Origin: DMER01 sp003451645
GTDB taxonomy: Bacteria; Pseudomonadota; Alphaproteobacteria; Micropepsales; Micropepsaceae
Length of the DNA stretch: 64,000 nt
Direction of reading: 5' to 3'
Assembly: GCA_031976175.1 (NCBI GenBank)
Contig: DALYLR010000003.1
Location: 66,287-130,286 of the forward strand
In this document: positions 26,966 to 36,020 of the stretch, one piece after another
Position numbering within the stretch: the stretch's first letter is position 1
Layout: each line of letters begins with the position of its first letter
Program-made: the position numbers and the translations under genes
The notes under the pieces: generated by a model
Seen by the model: only the letters and a program-made list of their open reading frames with translations
The model's database searches: none
What the model was told of the DNA's origin: nothing

Positions 26966-26977
26966 GGGGGTATAGCC

Positions 26978-28276
26978 GTGGCGACAAGTGATGAGCCAGG
27001 AGAACGACATTCGCCGGCATTAGCCCGATACCTGTCTATGGATACTGGTGTAGATGGCACAACGTCAAAGCAGCTCTTGAGCCGATTAGCTCAGGAAGTT
27101 TCGCAGGACAGTATTACGCTGACAGCGCCAGGCGACGGCTCACATTGCGAGGGCCTGACCCCAGAAATGAGTCAATGGGTGATGCAGCATGTCGATCCTG
27201 TGCGCAGTGCAGCGATCGATGCCTTGGACGCAAGTGCGAAGCAAATCAAGATTCGATCAGCAGCAGGGAAACTCTTCGAGAAGGAAGCCGCTAAAATCGA
27301 GGCGCATAAGGAGAAGCGCATCCGTGAGCATTTGAGGACCTTTAATCAAAGACACCACCAGCTCATCGCGGACACTCAAAAGAGCCGAGATGATTATGAG
27401 CGCATAAGAGCGGTTGAGGACCGTGATCCCAAGATACCAAATCGGCTTTTAGAATTTGGCGTTGCTTTGCCCGTTATATTGGTGTTTGAGGCGTTAATCA
27501 ATTTTGAGAGCTTTCGACGCGCGCCGTTGATTTCCTCTGATGCCATGGCGCTCGGTTCAACTTTGTTGGTCGGATTTGGCATCGCTGGGGCTTCGTTTTG
27601 CTGGGGATTGTACTGGAGGCGTTGGAACTACTACAATCTTCCCGATGCAAAGGAGAGGAATATCACGGGCCTTCCGCTGGCGGTTTGGGGGTCCAGTCTG
27701 TTGACGATTAGTCTGTTGGCAGTCGGCTATGCGCGATACAATTTCCTCCTCCCAAAGATCGACGAAGCCCTGGCAATTGGTTCCCCTTTGCCGAATTTGC
27801 CGCTTTCCGTTTCGGGACTGTTGCTAGGAAATCTTATCGCCTTTTTCCTAGGCGCAATATTGACCTACTTCTCGCATGACCCCAACCCTGACCTCCAAGA
27901 AAAGTTTGAGCAGTTGAACAAAAAGAAGGCCGTGCTGGACAAGCTGAAGCGGCGAGATGTCGATCTGCCCATTCATCAGGCGACTGAACGGGCACGGGTG
28001 GACCTTGATAAACTGAAACGCGAAACCGATCAAATGCACGGCTTGCCTGGCAACGACGCGTTGCGCAGCGGCGTGGCGGCAATTCTTACCAAGGATCAAG
28101 AGGTGGTCGCGAATTTGCTCGAGTATCGTAATCGTATGCTCGGAGCGAGTGTGAAAGGTAGCCGCCCGCCAAAGCTAGTGCAGCACGAACCAGAGCAAGA
28201 CAAGGCGTCTCGCGAGACAGTCGTTACCGCCAATAGTTGGTCCGGGATGCCAATTCGGTTGTCGTGGAGCCGGTGA
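26978..28276 (+). CDS. Inner-membrane protein with flanking coiled coils, unknown family
   Basis: A 432-residue protein with a GTG start at 26978 after a purine-rich AAGGGGGT. Residues 1-155 are polar with a helical, charged stretch (KEAAKIEAHKEKRIREHLRTFNQRHHQ) that looks like a coiled coil. Four hydrophobic segments follow at about 160-180, 190-212, 230-255 and 265-290. Residues 300-380 form a second coiled coil (EKFEQLNKKKAVLDKLKRRD), ending in a polar tail. I do not recognise the family. The topology suggests both ends in the cytoplasm. The next gene begins two bases after its stop, so the two are surely co-translated. Confidence 0.8.
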   Translation: MATSDEPGERHSPALARYLSMDTGVDGTTSKQLLSRLAQEVSQDSITLTAPGDGSHCEGLTPEMSQWVMQHVDPVRSAAIDALDASAKQIKIRSAAGKLFEKEAAKIEAHKEKRIREHLRTFNQRHHQLIADTQKSRDDYERIRAVEDRDPKIPNRLLEFGVALPVILVFEALINFESFRRAPLISSDAMALGSTLLVGFGIAGASFCWGLYWRRWNYYNLPDAKERNITGLPLAVWGSSLLTISLLAVGYARYNFLLPKIDEALAIGSPLPNLPLSVSGLLLGNLIAFFLGAILTYFSHDPNPDLQEKFEQLNKKKAVLDKLKRRDVDLPIHQATERARVDLDKLKRETDQMHGLPGNDALRSGVAAILTKDQEVVANLLEYRNRMLGASVKGSRPPKLVQHEPEQDKASRETVVTANSWSGMPIRLSWSR

Positions 28277-28278
28277 TC

Positions 28279-29592
28279 ATGTTCACATCTCTTGCGTCAA
28301 GGCTAGTGTTGACCGCGCTTGTATGTGCAACCCTTCTGTCCGCCTGTGATAGCGGTGACGCGGGGGTAGATCGAAGCCCTCCGTCGAGCGCTTCCGGGCG
28401 AGAGTTTCGCATGGAGCAGTATTGCTCCGTGCCGGGGCTCAAAGCTTCATTGCGTCATTCGGTAATTCTGATTGATCAGGGGGCATTTTCGAAGATCGCA
28501 GGCGCTGCGGAATTTGGTTCAAAGAATGGCGGCGTAAGAGACGTGGTCTTGGCATTTGGGGATCCTGCGCGCGCCACTGATGCTGGGAACTCGGATTTCC
28601 GTGAGAAGCTAAGCGTTTACGTCCTCCCGAAAGATGGCTCCTCTGCGAAGTTCTTGTTTACGGGATGCCTGCCATCGTTGTCCAAAGAAGAGCGAGCTGT
28701 GGCGAGCAGTAAAAAGACTTCGGTCGAGAAGTTCTTTGACGGCGGTGTCGAGCAGACTGTCAATGACGCGTCCGCCTCGTTCCGTCAGCGCCTGGTGCAG
28801 GCACTGATTATTGCCGCTCGGGAGGCTCCAGCGGAAGCAAGCGGCGTGCGTGGTCCATTCAAGGACGCCAAGGTTTTGCAGTCCATTCGCAACTCCGGCC
28901 GCTTTCTGCAGAACGAGGGTACGATCCCTCGTATAATCCTCTTGGCGAATTTGTCGGCCGCAGAGATTGGGTCAGTCAGTGATACCGCGGCAGCGAGAAA
29001 GCTAGGCTTCGAAGATGCCAAGAGCGCAAGCTTGGACTTGGGCCGTGCTGAATTGCATGTGTTTTTGAATTCGGGAAGCGACACAGGTTTGGCGAAAGAC
29101 TACGCCAGCGCCTTCTTTCTCGCGTCGGGTGCCAACCTGGTCACTTGGAGCAATACTTCGGTCTCCACAATGCCATTACCGCCAACCAAGATTGTGCGCT
29201 TTACCGGTGACGTTGAGTACCCATCCGGACCTGAAACCGTCAGTGTCAGACTTGGCATCGATCGTAATGGCGGTTTATCAAATTCCTGGATTGTATTGCG
29301 CGGTTCGCCGGACCGCTCAACCCCATTGACGGGCACTCAGATTAACTGTTCGTCGTCTCATACATGCAGCTATCGCAGCGACGATGAAGGCTTTGCCCAA
29401 GCTTGGAGCCCGATGCCCGGTGGACAGGCAGAGTTTGCAGCCGAAATGCCTTTTGGTGGCGTACGACAATGGGAATTGGCGTCGGATGGCGTGAAGTTAA
29501 CCGGGCGCGTCTTCGACGCCTCGATGATCATGTCAAACAACAGGCAAGATATGCCAATTACCGGAAGCAAAGTCGACGGCGCGAATTTCTGA
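28279..29592 (+). CDS. Lipoprotein with possible degenerate VWA-like domain
   Basis: A 437-residue protein. The signal peptide ends in LLSAC (about Cys22), a lipobox. The region from about 60 has alternating strands and helices starting HSVILIDQGAFSK, which resembles the first strand and MIDAS loop of von Willebrand A domains but lacks the full DxSxS. Later pieces LVQALIIAAREA, IPRIILLANLSA and AELHVFLNSG fit further Rossmann-like strands. A C-terminal beta-rich part of about 150 residues contains a close Cys pair (INCSSSHTCSY). The VWA assignment is inference from pattern only. Third gene of the cassette. Confidence 0.78.
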   Translation: MFTSLASRLVLTALVCATLLSACDSGDAGVDRSPPSSASGREFRMEQYCSVPGLKASLRHSVILIDQGAFSKIAGAAEFGSKNGGVRDVVLAFGDPARATDAGNSDFREKLSVYVLPKDGSSAKFLFTGCLPSLSKEERAVASSKKTSVEKFFDGGVEQTVNDASASFRQRLVQALIIAAREAPAEASGVRGPFKDAKVLQSIRNSGRFLQNEGTIPRIILLANLSAAEIGSVSDTAAARKLGFEDAKSASLDLGRAELHVFLNSGSDTGLAKDYASAFFLASGANLVTWSNTSVSTMPLPPTKIVRFTGDVEYPSGPETVSVRLGIDRNGGLSNSWIVLRGSPDRSTPLTGTQINCSSSHTCSYRSDDEGFAQAWSPMPGGQAEFAAEMPFGGVRQWELASDGVKLTGRVFDASMIMSNNRQDMPITGSKVDGANF

Positions 29593-29634
29593 CCATTTCA
29601 AACTCAATAGAATTGTTTCAGGGGAGCTGGACTC

Positions 29635-30186
29635 ATGGTGGTACTTAGTAGGAAGAACAGGAAGGCAAGGTTGGTTGCGCTCGTCGTGGCGGCGGTAGGT
29701 CTGTCCTCCTGCGCTTCGAATAGACCTCTGACGACGGATGAGAAGGTTGCAGGCTGCATAGGATCTGTTGCAATTGGCGCCATATTGGGCGCGGTCATTG
29801 GCAATAGCACAGGCCGTGGGAGCGGGAATGCAAAGTCCGGCGCCTTGCTGGGCGCAGCAATCGGAGGTGCGGCTTGCGGCGTTTGGCTCGCATTTGAGAG
29901 TGAGAAGGACAAGCGCCTTCTGGCAGAGTCTCAAATGAAGGCATTGAAGGCAGGAAAAGCGCATCGCGAGGAGTGGCTGGGCGTGGACGGGCGTCGCAGG
30001 TCCGTGCTTGCCACACCTGGCGCACAAGGTTTGACAAAGGTCAAAGTTGAGTCGGGAGATCCGCAGGAAAAATTGTGTCGCCCTGTCACCGTCGTTGCCT
30101 CGGTCGAAGCACAATCCGAAACTGTGGAGGTCTTGTACTGCAGGACCGGTGAGGGCGACTATCTTCCTGCCACGCGCGCGGTATAA
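29635..30186 (+). CDS. Glycine-zipper lipoprotein
   Basis: A 183-residue protein with a signal peptide ending in LSSC (Cys26), a lipobox. Residues about 40-85 form a Gly/Ala-rich zipper (GSVAIGAILGAVIGNSTGRG, then GALLGAAIGGAACGVWLAF) of the kind that packs into or oligomerises in membranes. The C-terminal 95 residues are soluble, with Cys residues in KLCRPV and VLYCRTG. A GGGGAGC ribosome-binding site precedes the ATG. Last gene of the cassette, 42 bp after the third; no terminator seen after it. Confidence 0.82.
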   Translation: MVVLSRKNRKARLVALVVAAVGLSSCASNRPLTTDEKVAGCIGSVAIGAILGAVIGNSTGRGSGNAKSGALLGAAIGGAACGVWLAFESEKDKRLLAESQMKALKAGKAHREEWLGVDGRRRSVLATPGAQGLTKVKVESGDPQEKLCRPVTVVASVEAQSETVEVLYCRTGEGDYLPATRAV

Positions 30187-30367
30187 TCTAAGTTGTTCGC
30201 GTGATTGGGTGTATGAGTTGACGCTTCACTGCCGTGAAACGCCACCACGATGACCTCAATCCTCCCCCACCCCTACGGCGTTCGTCGCGGGTGGTTCACC
30301 GATCTGTGTGGGGGATTGCCGCCTTCGTGACTTCGCAAGCGCCGCCTGATGAGGCATCAAGGCGGGC

Positions 30368-31687
30368 ATGATCAACACGCAATTCACCATCCCCGTCACG
30401 GCCTCTGCGGAGGCTGCCCACGCGTTGGACCGTTTCGCCCTTGATTTCATGGGCTATAGCAAGACGCTCGGCCAGTATTTCGCCGCCGCCGATCAGGCGC
30501 CCGAGGCCCCCTTGGTGCAAGCCTATGCTGGCGCCCTGCACATGGCACTCGAGGCCAATACAGGGCTTGCGGCCTCACGCCCCTATCTCGCGCGCGCAAC
30601 CGCCCATGCGCCCAACGCCTCTGGCCCCGAGCAGCAGGTGATCCGCGCGATCTTGGACTGGTCGGCCGGGGACCATGTGGGCGCCCTTTGTGGCTTGCTG
30701 CGGCATGTGCATGAGGCGCCGAGGGATATATTGGCGGCCAAATGGGGCCAGTACCTGGCCTTCAACCTGGGCCGGGCGGACGACATGCTGCGCTTTGCCA
30801 CGCTAACGACGCCGCATCACGAGGGCTTGGCAGAGGCGCATGGCATGCTGGCTTTTGGCCTGGAACAGACCCATCAGTTGCAGGCCGCCGAGGAGGAAGG
30901 GCGCCGGGCACTGAGTGCCAAGCGCAGCGATGCCTGGGCTCAGCACGCGGTCGCCCATGTGATGGAAACGCAAGGCCGGGTCGACGAAGGTATCGCCTTC
31001 CTGATGGCGCATAGCGACACCTGGGCCGATCGCAGTGTCTTCATGCGCGAGCATAATTGGTGGCATGTGGCGCTGTTCCACCTCGACCGGGAGCATACGG
31101 GCGCCGCTCTGGCGGTGTTCGACCAGCATTTGTGGGGCGAGTGGCCGGAATTTGGGCAAGAGCAGATCGGCGCCGTGTCCGCCTTGTGGCGGCTGGAGCT
31201 GCGGGGCGTCGATGTGGGCGCCCGCTGGACGGCCCTCGGCGCCAAAATCGCCGAGCGTGGGCCGGAGCATGTGTGGCCGTTCCACGATATGCATTATGTT
31301 TATGGGCTGGCCCGGGCCGGCGAAGACGAGGCCTTGCGGGAGTTGATGGTCTCCTTGGAAGCCCACGCGCTGCGTATGGGACCGGGATCGGCCTGGGCCC
31401 AGGTCGCGGTGCCTCTTGCCCGCGGGCTCAGCGCGCATGCGCAAGGACGCTTTTGCGTGGCCGCCGAAGCAATCGGCCCGTGCATTACCCAGTTGCAACG
31501 AATTGGCGGCAGCCACGCTCAGCGCGATGTCTTCGTGCAAACCTGGGTCGACGCCGCGATCAAGACGGGCGAGATCACCGCCGCACGTCATTTGCTCCAG
31601 CAGCGTTTGGCCGCACGGCCCAATATCCCGGTGACCATGCGTCTGCTTTCGCAGTGTCTGGCACCCTCGGCCGTGAGTGGCGGGTGA
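30368..31687 (+). CDS. TTC38-like tetratricopeptide-repeat protein
   Basis: A 439-residue helical-repeat protein. The segment DAWAQHAVAHVMETQGR followed by EHNWWHVALFHLDREHTG is characteristic of the TTC38 family, found in bacteria and animals, whose biochemical function is unknown. TPR-like helix pairs run through the whole length. No signal peptide. It stands alone after the accessory cassette and returns to GC-rich codon use. 30187-30367 holds no gene that I can see. Confidence 0.85.
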   Translation: MINTQFTIPVTASAEAAHALDRFALDFMGYSKTLGQYFAAADQAPEAPLVQAYAGALHMALEANTGLAASRPYLARATAHAPNASGPEQQVIRAILDWSAGDHVGALCGLLRHVHEAPRDILAAKWGQYLAFNLGRADDMLRFATLTTPHHEGLAEAHGMLAFGLEQTHQLQAAEEEGRRALSAKRSDAWAQHAVAHVMETQGRVDEGIAFLMAHSDTWADRSVFMREHNWWHVALFHLDREHTGAALAVFDQHLWGEWPEFGQEQIGAVSALWRLELRGVDVGARWTALGAKIAERGPEHVWPFHDMHYVYGLARAGEDEALRELMVSLEAHALRMGPGSAWAQVAVPLARGLSAHAQGRFCVAAEAIGPCITQLQRIGGSHAQRDVFVQTWVDAAIKTGEITAARHLLQQRLAARPNIPVTMRLLSQCLAPSAVSGG

Positions 31688-31693
31688 CGCAGC

Positions 31694-32866
31694 CTACTTG
31701 CTGAGCAGGCAACCGCGGTCGATGTCGCTCACGCGGGTGACGCCGGTCAGGGCCATCGCGACCTTCATTTCCTTTTTGAAATTGGTCAGCACGGCCTCAA
31801 CCCCCTTCTGACCCCGCGCTGCAACAGGGAAGACCCACGCACGGCCGATCAGGCCCGCATCGGCGCCACTCGCCACCGCTTTGACCACGTCCAGGCCGTT
31901 GCGGATCCCGCCATCGACCAGGATCTTGGTCCGGCCGCCAACTGCATCCCGGATCCGTGGCAAAGCGTGGAGTGTCGGCTCCACCCCGTCCAATTGCCGT
32001 CCGCCATGGTTGGAGACCACTATCCCGTCTGCGCCGATGGAGGACACGGCCGCGCGCGCATCCTCAGGGTCAAGGATGCCCTTGAGCACAATGGGGCCCG
32101 ACCAGTTTTGGCGGACCCATTCGAGCGACCTCCAGGTCACGGTGGGATCGAACTGGCTATCGATCCATTGGCGAAACTCGGCAAGGCCAGCACCGCCATC
32201 AAGCGCGCCCTTGAGATTGCCAAAGGACAGCGGCCGCCCGCCGAGCGCCACATCAAACAGCCAGCGTGTGTGTAGGGGATATTGCAGGCCTGCCCAGAGT
32301 TTTTTGTGGAGCGGCAGATCGGCCACCATCATGCCATTGCGTGGATCGCGGTAGCGCGCACCAACCACGGCCAAGTCCACGGTGAAAACCAGGACCGGCA
32401 CGCCTGCTTCTTTAGCGCGATCAAGGACCGATTTCGCAAAGCCGCGATCCTTCATCAGATAGAGCTGAAACCAGAACGGCGCCTTGGTGTGCGCGCGGAT
32501 TTCCTCCATCGGGCAGATGCCGACGGTCGAAAGCGTGAAGGGCAGATTGTGGGCTTCAGCCGCCTTGGCGGCCTGCACCTCCGCCCGTTTGCGCATCATG
32601 CCCGCAAGGCCAACCGGCGCAAGGATCAGCGGCATCGCCATCTTCTGCCCGAAAAGCTCCGTACTCGTATCGATCTTCGAGACGTCGACCATGACGCGCT
32701 GACGCAGGCGGGCGTTGCGAAACGCCTTAACATTTTCTTTGAGTGTCAGCTCGTCATAGGCCCCGCCATCGAGATAATCGAAGAGCTGGCGTGGCAGACG
32801 GCGGCGGGCGAGCTCGCGGTAGTCGGAGATCGTGACGGGCGCGAGGAAGGAGGGTGAGTCGGTCAT
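31694..32866 (-). CDS. lldD: FMN-dependent L-lactate dehydrogenase / alpha-hydroxy-acid dehydrogenase
   Basis: A 390-residue FMN enzyme with family marks SDYRELARRRLPRQLFDYLDGGAYDE at the N-terminus, LAPVGLAGMM, the active-site His/Arg in VSNHGGRQLDG and FMN phosphate site DGGIRNGLDVVKA. It oxidises L-lactate (or a related 2-hydroxy acid) to the oxo acid and passes electrons to the respiratory chain. The family has several substrate types; L-lactate is the most likely by length and motifs. Convergent with the TTC38-like gene, six bases apart. Confidence 0.9.
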   Translation of the reverse strand: MTDSPSFLAPVTISDYRELARRRLPRQLFDYLDGGAYDELTLKENVKAFRNARLRQRVMVDVSKIDTSTELFGQKMAMPLILAPVGLAGMMRKRAEVQAAKAAEAHNLPFTLSTVGICPMEEIRAHTKAPFWFQLYLMKDRGFAKSVLDRAKEAGVPVLVFTVDLAVVGARYRDPRNGMMVADLPLHKKLWAGLQYPLHTRWLFDVALGGRPLSFGNLKGALDGGAGLAEFRQWIDSQFDPTVTWRSLEWVRQNWSGPIVLKGILDPEDARAAVSSIGADGIVVSNHGGRQLDGVEPTLHALPRIRDAVGGRTKILVDGGIRNGLDVVKAVASGADAGLIGRAWVFPVAARGQKGVEAVLTNFKKEMKVAMALTGVTRVSDIDRGCLLSK

Positions 32867-33011
32867 GGGGGGAGATTAGCTTCTCATGCGGCATTTGAAG
32901 ACAGAAAAGTTGCACGCCAAGAACGCCAAAGGGCCTGCGCTTCTATCTTCCCGGGGCGCGGCATTTGACACGCCCCAGAATGACGAGCGAAGGGAATAAA
33001 AAAAGGGGTTG

Positions 33012-33115
33012 CACGCAAAGGCGCAAAGAAGAAAGGCAAGACGCGAAGAAGAGAACAGCCGCTAAGCGGCAGAGTCGCCCCTTCGCGCCTTCTCTTCACT
33101 TTGCGCCTTTGCGTG
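33012..33115. repeat. Intergenic inverted-repeat element
   Basis: Perfect 17-bp arms CACGCAAAGGCGCAAAG (33012-33028) and its complement (33099-33115), with inner matches between CGCGAAG (33042-33048) and CTTCGCG (33081-33087), and a central GCCGC-TAA-GCGGC hairpin (33058-33070). A degenerate arm-like TTGCACGCC occurs near 32908. Such GCAAAGGCGC repeats are scattered between genes in many alphaproteobacteria. The rest of 32867-33185 has no gene. Confidence 0.75.
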
Positions 33116-33185
33116 AAATCAGCACGCCAGGCGAGTCTGGATGGCCGGCTCAGCCTTCGGCTGCCCGGCCACGACGCGGCGAGGA

Positions 33186-34082
33186 TTAGGCGTTGCGCAA
33201 GAACGCTTCGAAGGTTTTCGGTTTGACCGCCGGATAGAGATGGTTGTGCGTGTCGCGGACCCTGCCCGCCGCGCTAATGATCAGGCGGTGGTACATCAAC
33301 GCGATCCAGTGGTTGGGATCGTGCGGGTGCGCCGCCTGGCGTTTGGCGATTTCGGCGTCAAGCGCTTCGGCCGAGCCCCAGCTTTGCAGTGCGATCTTGC
33401 GGCCCAACACGCGGCTGGCCGTCTCCGCGATTTCGCGCGGGGTGATCGTCTGCCCGACGATCCGGAAGTCGCCGGTGGGCGATTTCGGGTCCAGCGCCGC
33501 GCGCGCGACATAGGCCGCCACATCGTCCGTATGCGTTAGGTCGATGGGGCCGTCCGCATCGCCCCAATGGCGGAACACGCCGTTCTCGAAATCCGCCATG
33601 CCCATGAAGGGCGAGGTCATGGTTTCCATAAAGCCGCCATTGACAGTGTTGGTTTGGGGCAAGCCCGTTTCCGCGATTGCGGCGTCCGCCCGGGCCCGCA
33701 GGTTGAGAAATGGGTGCTCGTCCGCGGTTAGATGTTTGTATGTGGCCGCGAAGTCGGATGGGAACATGCGCCATGCGCCATTGGCTTTGGCGGCTTTGGC
33801 CAAGCGCAATTGTCCGTCGAGGATCGTTTCGGGCCCGCCCTGCACCGCGCTAATCACGACGCCAACGCCATCTGTAGCGCGCAAAAGTGAGGCTTCGTCG
33901 TCCAGATCACCAGCGGCGATGATCGCGCCCCGTGTGGTCAAAGCCTTGAGGCTCTCGGCTTTGGGGTGCGTAGAACCGCCGCGGAGAAGCAGTCTAACCG
34001 TTGCGCCGAGGCCTTGTGCCTCCTGTGCAATCTTGCGGCCGAGCCAGCCGGTCGCACCGGCAATCAGTATTGTTTGGGTCAT
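33186..34082 (-). CDS. NmrA/isoflavone-reductase-like NAD(P)-binding protein
   Basis: A 298-residue atypical short-chain dehydrogenase fold. It starts MTQTILIAGATGWLGRKIAQEA with the GATGWLG dinucleotide motif; later VGVVISAVQGG and FPSDFAATYKH are typical of NmrA-like proteins. Earlier in-frame Met codons add residues that fall in the gap to the pirin gene. It may be an oxidoreductase or a redox sensor. It follows the pirin gene on the same strand 28 bp downstream; the pair is likely controlled by the divergent LysR regulator. Confidence 0.85.
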   Translation of the reverse strand: MTQTILIAGATGWLGRKIAQEAQGLGATVRLLLRGGSTHPKAESLKALTTRGAIIAAGDLDDEASLLRATDGVGVVISAVQGGPETILDGQLRLAKAAKANGAWRMFPSDFAATYKHLTADEHPFLNLRARADAAIAETGLPQTNTVNGGFMETMTSPFMGMADFENGVFRHWGDADGPIDLTHTDDVAAYVARAALDPKSPTGDFRIVGQTITPREIAETASRVLGRKIALQSWGSAEALDAEIAKRQAAHPHDPNHWIALMYHRLIISAAGRVRDTHNHLYPAVKPKTFEAFLRNA

Positions 34083-34110
34083 TGGGTACTTCCTTTGTCG
34101 CGGTTTCAAA

Positions 34111-34953
34111 TCAGGCGATGGGTGAGAGGCGGCCCATGTGGCCGAGGCGGAAATCATCCATCATGCGTTGCAGATGTTCGCGGCTTTCCGCGATAAACGG
34201 GCCTTGAGCTACGACGGGTTCGCGCAAAGGCTCGCCCGCAAAGAGGATCACCCGCGCGCCATCCGGCCCAGCGATCAAGTCCCAAACGCCGCCCTCCGTC
34301 TCTGAGCGAACGACCTGGCCCGCGAAGGCCGTTTGCGCGCCGAACTCCAGAGCGCCCGACATGACAAAGACGAAGGCGTTCTCTGTGGCCGAAAGGTCTT
34401 GCGTGAACTTTGCGCCAGGCTCCAGCGCCACATCGATCATACGCACAGGCGTGGGCGGATTGAGCGGCGAGGGTTTGCCGCCGCTTTCGCCCAAGAGAAC
34501 GCGCGCCGCCGCGCCATGGGATTTGACGACCGGCACATCCTCCGCATGCAGATGAAGATAACCCGGCGCCATACGTTTTTTGGCGATAGCGAGGTTGACG
34601 AAAATCTGAAGTCCCAGAGCGGTCTTGCCCTGCTCCAAGGGCACTTCCTCGTGCATCACGCCGGAACCCGCCGTTGTCCAGTGCAGGCTGCCCGGCCGGA
34701 TGGTCAGATCGTGGCCCAAGCTGTCGCGGTTGCGGAAGCCCGTGGGGCTTTCTGGAAGGATGTAAGTCAGGGCCGAGAACCCAGCATGGGGGTGCGGAGG
34801 AAAAATCGGACGGTCCATCGCGAACACGTCAATGTTCAAAAAGGGGTCCATGCCGCCGCCAGTCAGAGCCGCCGATACGGCTTGGACGTGGAAGCCCGGT
34901 GGGCCTGGACGCTGCACAGCGTCGGCAATGGTGTGGATGCTTCGGTTGGTCAT
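34111..34953 (-). CDS. Pirin-family protein (bicupin)
   Basis: A 280-residue bicupin. Family features are HPHAGFSALTYI and a following DSLGHDLTIRPGSLHWTTAGSGVMHEE, which carry the metal-binding His and Glu residues of pirin. Bacterial pirins include quercetin 2,3-dioxygenases and regulatory proteins; the exact role here is open. First gene of a two-gene unit with the NmrA-like gene; divergent from the LysR gene with about 100 bp between starts. Confidence 0.9.
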   Translation of the reverse strand: MTNRSIHTIADAVQRPGPPGFHVQAVSAALTGGGMDPFLNIDVFAMDRPIFPPHPHAGFSALTYILPESPTGFRNRDSLGHDLTIRPGSLHWTTAGSGVMHEEVPLEQGKTALGLQIFVNLAIAKKRMAPGYLHLHAEDVPVVKSHGAAARVLLGESGGKPSPLNPPTPVRMIDVALEPGAKFTQDLSATENAFVFVMSGALEFGAQTAFAGQVVRSETEGGVWDLIAGPDGARVILFAGEPLREPVVAQGPFIAESREHLQRMMDDFRLGHMGRLSPIA

Positions 34954-35033
34954 GTTTGCGGCTCCCGTTGTTGATGGACGCAAGATGGCCTAGTTCTATT
35001 TCTTGCATAAGCGGGACGTTTTTGGTTTTATTA

Positions 35034-35047
35034 TCCTGATTTTAGGA
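35034..35047. promoter_or_regulatory. Candidate LysR-type binding half-palindrome
   Basis: TCCT-GATTTT-AGGA, a short symmetric element within an AT-rich stretch, lies eight bases before the LysR start in the divergent pirin/LysR promoter region. It has the loose symmetric look of LysR sites (T-N11-A). Weak evidence. Confidence 0.3.
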
Positions 35048-35055
35048 CAATCATC

Positions 35056-35937
35056 ATGGATTTAGAGTCCCTCCGTGATTTCCTCGCCGTCGTGCATGAA
35101 GGCTCCTTCGTGGGCGCGGCCAAGTTCAGGCGGACGCCGAAATCGACGGTATCCAAGCGGGTGCAGGATTTGGAGGCATCGTTGGGGGTGCGCCTGCTTG
35201 AGCGCACCACAAGGGCGCTGCGTCTGACGCCAGAGGGGCAGTTGCTGGTTGAGCGCGGTCAGCGCATTGCCGAGGAAGCGGACGCTGTCACCGCGCTGTT
35301 CCAGGACCGGGCAGGTGCACCAAAGGGCTTGCTTCGGGTGTCGTGTCCGCAATTGTTCGGGCAGTTATTCATGGGGCAGATCGCAGCCAATTTGCTGGCA
35401 CAGCACAATGACCTGAGACTTGAAGTTCAGTTTCGTGACGGCCCTGTCGACTTGATCGAAGAGGGGTTGGATTGCGCGATCCGGCTCGGCGAATTGGAGA
35501 CGTCCACGCTCATTGCGCGACGGTTTGCGCAAGCAACGAATATCTTGGCGGCGGCACCGGCAATAGCGACGGGGCTAAGACGGCTTGATGAGCTGGACCG
35601 TGTGCGGACGATTAGCTACCTGTCACAGGGCGGGGCTCCGGGCTGGCGCCTCTTTGGGCCGGAAGGCGCATTGTCCTTGCCGCTGAGACCACAGCTTCAG
35701 ATCGGCGGCATGCTGGCGCTGAAGGCGGCCTGCGTGGCGGGGGCAGGCGTCGCGATGCTGCCGGCATTTGTCATCGCCAAAGAGCTTGCGGATCGGTCCT
35801 TGGTTCATGTGCTGCCAGACTATGTCGGCCCCTCGCCGGCGTTGAGCCTGGTCTATCCCAGCAACCGTCATCTGTCGCCGCGTGTTCGCGCCTTGTCCGA
35901 CTGCGTCGCGGCAGCGTTTCCGGGCGGACGGATTTGA
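35056..35937 (+). CDS. LysR-family transcriptional regulator
   Basis: A 293-residue protein with an N-terminal LysR helix-turn-helix (MDLESLRDFLAVVHEGSFVGAAKFRRTPKSTVSKRVQDLEASLGVRLLERTTR...) and a periplasmic-binding-fold effector domain. Best match by eye is the large group that controls divergent pirin/oxidoreductase genes. It likely represses itself and activates the pirin/NmrA-like pair on the other strand when an unknown ligand is bound. Confidence 0.92.
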   Translation: MDLESLRDFLAVVHEGSFVGAAKFRRTPKSTVSKRVQDLEASLGVRLLERTTRALRLTPEGQLLVERGQRIAEEADAVTALFQDRAGAPKGLLRVSCPQLFGQLFMGQIAANLLAQHNDLRLEVQFRDGPVDLIEEGLDCAIRLGELETSTLIARRFAQATNILAAAPAIATGLRRLDELDRVRTISYLSQGGAPGWRLFGPEGALSLPLRPQLQIGGMLALKAACVAGAGVAMLPAFVIAKELADRSLVHVLPDYVGPSPALSLVYPSNRHLSPRVRALSDCVAAAFPGGRI

Positions 35938-36020
35938 CATCCTCAAGCGAATTGAGACGAGAAACTCGGATTGGTCATTGAGATTTAGCTCAGTGCGGGC
36001 ACTTCTCGTATGAGCAGAGT

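Noticed and set aside
25988..28276. Zorya ZorA/ZorB pair
   Set aside because: An OmpA-domain protein beside a multi-span coiled-coil protein is suggestive, but the OmpA protein has a signal peptide of export type and the second protein lacks MotA-like features; ZorC/D/E helicase or nuclease genes are absent.
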